Positions 62,941 through 64,000 of a stretch of DNA of 64,000 nt are shown piece after piece. A program made the translations under genes and the position numbers. Source of the stretch: Limoniibacter endophyticus. GTDB lineage: Bacteria; Pseudomonadota; Alphaproteobacteria; Rhizobiales; Rhizobiaceae. The DNA is taken from assembly GCF_014652835.1 (NCBI RefSeq), contig NZ_BMZO01000005.1, positions 177,535 to 241,534 on the forward strand. The letters run 5' to 3'. Under the pieces are notes generated by a model, which was not told the DNA's origin, did no database searches, and worked only from the letters and a program-made list of their open reading frames with translations. Numbering within the stretch: the stretch's first letter is position 1; every line of letters starts with the position of its first letter.

Positions 62941-63420
62941 ATGGATGCAACATTCTGGGCGACAGTCGCTCTCGTCCTCTTCATCGCCATCGTCTTCTAC
63001 GTGAAGGCTCCGGCAATGCTTAACAAGTCGCTCGATGCGCGTGCGGATCGCATTCGCAACGAACTCGACGAGGCGCGCCGTCTGCGTGAAGAAGCGCAGC
63101 AGCTCGTTGCGGAATATCAGCGCAAGCGCAAGCAGGCTGAGAAGGACGCGGAAGACATCGTGGCTGCGGCCAAGCGTGAAGCCGAACAGCTGACCGCAGA
63201 AGCCAAGGCGAAATCGGAAGAATATGTCGCACGTCGTACCGCCATGGCAGAGCAGAAGATTGCTCAGGCCGAACGGGATGCCGTGAACGAAGTCCGTTCG
63301 AATGCTGTCGAGCTTGCCGTTGAGGCAGCGCGCTCGGTAATCGCGGAACGTTCGGATGCTACAAGTCGGGATGCGCAGTTCAAAGCCTCGCTGGAACAGC
63401 TCAAGGGCAAATTGCACTGA
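62941..63420 (+). CDS. atpF1: ATP synthase subunit b (F0)
   Basis: A 159-residue subunit: TM helix FWATVALVLFIAIVFYVKAP, then a coiled coil with RADRIRNELDEARRLREEAQ and VEAARSVIAERSDATSRDAQ. It pairs with b' to form the stator stalk joining F0 to F1. AAGGAGAG precedes the ATG 12 nt after b'. Operon ends at the terminator at 63450. Confidence 0.96.
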   Translation: MDATFWATVALVLFIAIVFYVKAPAMLNKSLDARADRIRNELDEARRLREEAQQLVAEYQRKRKQAEKDAEDIVAAAKREAEQLTAEAKAKSEEYVARRTAMAEQKIAQAERDAVNEVRSNAVELAVEAARSVIAERSDATSRDAQFKASLEQLKGKLH

Positions 63421-63449
63421 TCTTGCGCAGCAGTACCTGAAACGAAAAG

Positions 63450-63475
63450 AAGCGTCGGGCAACCGGCGCTTTTTG
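63450..63475 (+). terminator. Rho-independent terminator of the atp operon
   Basis: AAGCGTCGG (63450-63458), loop GCAA, CCGGCGCTT (63463-63471; one G-U pair), then TTTTG. Confidence 0.85.
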
Positions 63476-64000
63476 TTTGGCTTAAGATGTTCATGACGTG
63501 GAAAAAATTCTTGCCAAGAAATCTTTTCCTTTTGCAAGTTCAAGCGCTTGTCGTTTTCTTGCGCGGCAAGATCTCAGCAATTGTCCACACCCGGGTATGG
63601 CTGGCGGATAATCTCTCTCACGCGTCGAGGGGCTTTGGTTGCGCACCCGTGGCATCGAAGGCGCGAGGGCAAGCTGTCTGCCGGGATCTTCCGGTGGGCG
63701 GTGGCTGCGGGACGTGACAATCTTCACATCCGGCCTGCAAAAGCGCATGTGGAAGCATACGCAATTTATGAGATTACGGGCCACATGCGCTCTTCCCCTC
63801 ATGAAATGCGGCAGTTTCCGGGGAAGCGAGAACCGGCTTCCCCGGAACTGACGATCTTCTCCCTTATCAACCGCGCGGCGAGAGCCGTGGCGGCGCCAGC
63901 GCATGCAATGGAAGTTGCCGAAGGAATCTGCCTCAAGGACACCGTTATAACTGCGGATAGCGCGGCTATGGCCTAAATCTTATGTGAAGCTCTCAATGAC
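63476..64000. other. Right-end region without supported gene
   Basis: About 525 bp. Two overlapping frames of ~140 codons exist on opposite strands (63548-63976 plus, 63491-63904 minus); neither resembles a known family or has a Shine-Dalgarno. It may hold the promoter of a gene beyond the edge. Confidence 0.45.

Noticed and set aside
63491-63976. Two opposing frames of about 140 codons at the right end
   Set aside because: Neither resembles ribonuclease HII (often next to atp in this group) or any other family.

Overview
The window comes from an alphaproteobacterium of the order Hyphomicrobiales (Rhizobiaceae/Brucellaceae-like). The right end carries a core block typical of that group: a YfgM-like protein, der, a cell-wall hydrolase and an F0 ATP synthase operon with separate b and b' subunits (atpI-B-E-F2-F1). 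GC content is high throughout. I see no tRNA, rRNA, CRISPR array or intact insertion sequence.

Region 1 (1-27030) is a genomic island dominated by defence and mobility genes. In order it holds: the 3' end of an SF1 helicase gene; a WYL regulator with a HEPN protein, divergent from a three-gene set (TM0106-type RecB nuclease/helicase, McrB-like ATPase with an EVE/PUA-like insertion, McrC nuclease); a tight operon of a zinc-ribbon/HEPN protein, a ThsB-like TIR protein and a double-SLATT membrane protein; a large serine recombinase with two ParB-like proteins; an HTH protein; an AraC regulator followed by an SDR; a HelD-type helicase; a DUF1883-TIR protein followed by two tandemly duplicated small proteins; an Mrr-like nuclease; and an AbiE toxin-antitoxin pair. 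The zinc-ribbon/HEPN-TIR-SLATT operon is the best candidate for a little-described defence system. It looks like a Thoeris-type design in which the ThsA effector is replaced by a pore-forming SLATT protein.

Region 2 (27031-28195) is degraded: a perfect 14-bp inverted repeat followed by a fragment of a P4-type tyrosine integrase, probably an old element border.

Region 3 (28196-46859) is a large catabolic/transport cluster. A minus-strand operon encodes a sugar-type ABC transporter, an alpha/beta hydrolase and a GntR/FCD regulator. Divergent from it is SDR - aminotransferase - alpha/beta hydrolase - M20 amidohydrolase - cupin - nucleoside hydrolase, ending at a terminator. A further plus-strand operon encodes a NitT/THI5-type ABC transporter, a class II aldolase-like protein, a flavin-dependent LLM monooxygenase and a flavin reductase. 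A nearly identical 19-bp element lies in the promoter regions of both transporter operons, so they are probably co-regulated. Together the genes suggest uptake and breakdown of an N-glycoside/nucleoside-like compound, with oxygenative ring opening and amide hydrolysis resembling the Rut pyrimidine pathway. The substrate is not known.

Region 4 (46860-64000) returns to the ordinary chromosome: a decayed MmgE/PrpD fragment, a globin-coupled diguanylate cyclase, an arsenic resistance operon (arsR-arsC-acr3) with a perfect operator, an isochorismatase-like hydrolase, nadE, a DUF1344 protein, an Spx/ArsC-like protein, an MFS transporter, a polysaccharide deacetylase, the YfgM-like gene with der, a cell-wall hydrolase and the atp operon. 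The last ~580 bp hold no supported gene.
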